From NCBI GenBank assembly GCA_023425455.1, contig JAFACP010000265.1, forward strand, positions 1-6,554: 6,554 nt of DNA, given 5' to 3'. The DNA comes from Pseudomonadota bacterium (GTDB lineage: Bacteria; Pseudomonadota; Gammaproteobacteria; Enterobacterales; Enterobacteriaceae). A program made the translations under genes and the position numbers. Shown here piece by piece: positions 5,818 through 6,554 of the stretch (position 1 is its first letter; every line of letters begins with the position of its first letter). The notes under the pieces were generated by a model. That model saw only the letters and a list, made by a program, of their open reading frames with translations, was not told where the DNA came from and did no database searches.

Positions 5818-6554
5818 TCAGTGTTTACTCCACGCCTGATGCTCGCCGTGACGTCGCCCGGGTGCCGTTTCAGGCAGTGCCAGCAAACCGATTACCGAGA
5901 TAACCCCCAGCACTATCACATAAGCCGCCATGCCGTAATAATGACCGTCGGTCAGCTGCAGGATCTTCACCGCCACCAGCCCCAGTACCCCGCCACCAAT
6001 CAGCGAGCCCATCTGCCAGATCAACGCAATACCGCTGCAGCGGATATGGGTCGGGAACAGCTCCGGGAAATAGGACGCCTGCGGCGCGTAGCACATGCTG
6101 TGACCGAAGGTGATGACCACGATCATCGCCAGCTGTGTCAGCCAGTAGCTGTCCTGGTTAATCGCCATAAAAAACGGGACTATCGCCACCACCTGGATCA
6201 GCGCGCCCGCAATATAGACCGGTTTACGCCCTGTTTTGTCGCTCAGGGCCCCCATTAGCGGGATCGCCAGAATTTCGAGCAACACCGCCACAATCATCGC
6301 TTCCATCAGGATCGACGCATCAAGCTGATTGGCTTTGCCATAAGCCAGCACAATGACGGTGAACATGCCAAAAGTGCAGGCCTCAACCAGTTTGGCGCAC
6401 ACCCCCTTCACCACAATCCCCGGATAGTCGCGGAATACCTCAACGACCGGACGCGACTCCACGGCTTTGGTTTCACGGATTTTGGCAAATACCGGCGACT
6501 CATCAATACGCAGACGGATAAACAGCCCCACCAGCACCAGCAATGCGCTCAACA
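5818..6554 (-). CDS. ydfJ: MFS transporter YdfJ (metabolite:H+ symporter type), C-terminal part
   Basis: This is an inner-membrane transporter of the major facilitator superfamily, metabolite:H+ symporter group (relatives ShiA, ProP). The right window edge removes the N-terminus. About 245 residues remain and the frame stays open to the edge. Counting from the TTG at 6552 (an internal leucine, not a true start), LSALLVLVGLFIRLRIDESPVF is the end of TM6 and the start of the central loop. Six further hydrophobic segments follow, at about 47-72, 81-100, 111-131, 136-158, 172-197 and 206-227. The conserved loop GALSDKTGRK (101-110) is the MFS G-x3-D-x2-GRK motif, and FPELFPTHIRCSG (162-174) is typical of the symporter group. 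The protein ends AWSKH at a TGA. The substrate is unknown. Its position upstream of ydfI on the same strand suggests it imports the YdfI substrate or a precursor. In E. coli K-12 I recall ydfJ lying at the edge of the Qin prophage and being N-terminally damaged; whether this copy is whole cannot be seen here. Confidence 0.9.
   Translation of the reverse strand, partial: LSALLVLVGLFIRLRIDESPVFAKIRETKAVESRPVVEVFRDYPGIVVKGVCAKLVEACTFGMFTVIVLAYGKANQLDASILMEAMIVAVLLEILAIPLMGALSDKTGRKPVYIAGALIQVVAIVPFFMAINQDSYWLTQLAMIVVITFGHSMCYAPQASYFPELFPTHIRCSGIALIWQMGSLIGGGVLGLVAVKILQLTDGHYYGMAAYVIVLGVISVIGLLALPETAPGRRHGEHQAWSKH
5973..5980 (-). other. Chi octamer inside ydfJ
   Basis: The complement is GCTGGTGG, in the same orientation as the copy in dcp. 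Confidence 0.55.
6528..6535 (-). other. Second Chi octamer inside ydfJ
   Basis: The complement is GCTGGTGG, the third same-orientation copy in the window. Confidence 0.55.

Noticed and set aside
6550..6552. TTG at 6552 as the true start of ydfJ
   Set aside because: The residues around it are the end of the sixth membrane segment of the symporter family, so the gene continues past the window edge.
1..6554. Search for tRNA, rRNA, CRISPR repeats, insertion-sequence ends or toxin-antitoxin pairs
   Set aside because: No cloverleaf, spaced direct repeats, transposase or paired small genes were seen. The window is conserved core chromosome apart from the usp gene.

Overview
The window is ordinary enterobacterial chromosome and matches the locus that Escherichia coli K-12 carries as dcp - ydfG - rspR(ydfH) - ydfZ - ydfI - ydfJ. 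The proteins are close to the E. coli versions as I recall them, but not identical, and there is one extra gene, a UspG-type universal stress protein between rspR and ydfZ. This suggests a relative such as Enterobacter, Klebsiella, Citrobacter or Lelliottia rather than E. coli itself. The genus cannot be fixed from the sequence alone. I see no mobile element, CRISPR array, tRNA or rRNA.

Layout: (1) 1-1429, minus strand: N-terminal 476 codons of the zinc peptidase Dcp, cut by the left window edge just after its HEFGH metal motif. (2) 1430-1572: divergent promoter region for dcp and ydfG. (3) 1573-2319, plus: ydfG, an NADP-dependent short-chain 3-hydroxyacid dehydrogenase. (4) 2409-3095, plus: rspR (ydfH), a GntR/FCD repressor. 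(5) 3138-3569, minus: the uspG-like stress protein, convergent with rspR across a perfect 16-bp hairpin. (6) 3570-3857: an AT-rich divergent regulatory region with an FNR-like site. (7) 3858-4061, plus: ydfZ, 67 aa. (8) 4104-5567, minus: ydfI, a mannitol-dehydrogenase-family oxidoreductase of the fructuronate reductase type. (9) 5568-5817: a 250-nt gap full of inverted repeats, with a good promoter candidate for ydfI. (10) 5818-6554, minus: the C-terminal half of the MFS transporter ydfJ, cut by the right edge.

A working picture is that ydfJ and ydfI form a transport-plus-oxidation pair for a sugar acid or polyol-type substrate, both transcribed leftward, with the nearby regulator RspR as a possible controller. 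ydfZ is probably an anaerobically induced FNR target. ydfG and dcp are housekeeping-type accessory functions (aldehyde/3-hydroxyacid metabolism, and dipeptide release from peptides). No new multi-gene system is evident. The least explained parts are the layered inverted repeats upstream of ydfI and the extra usp gene.
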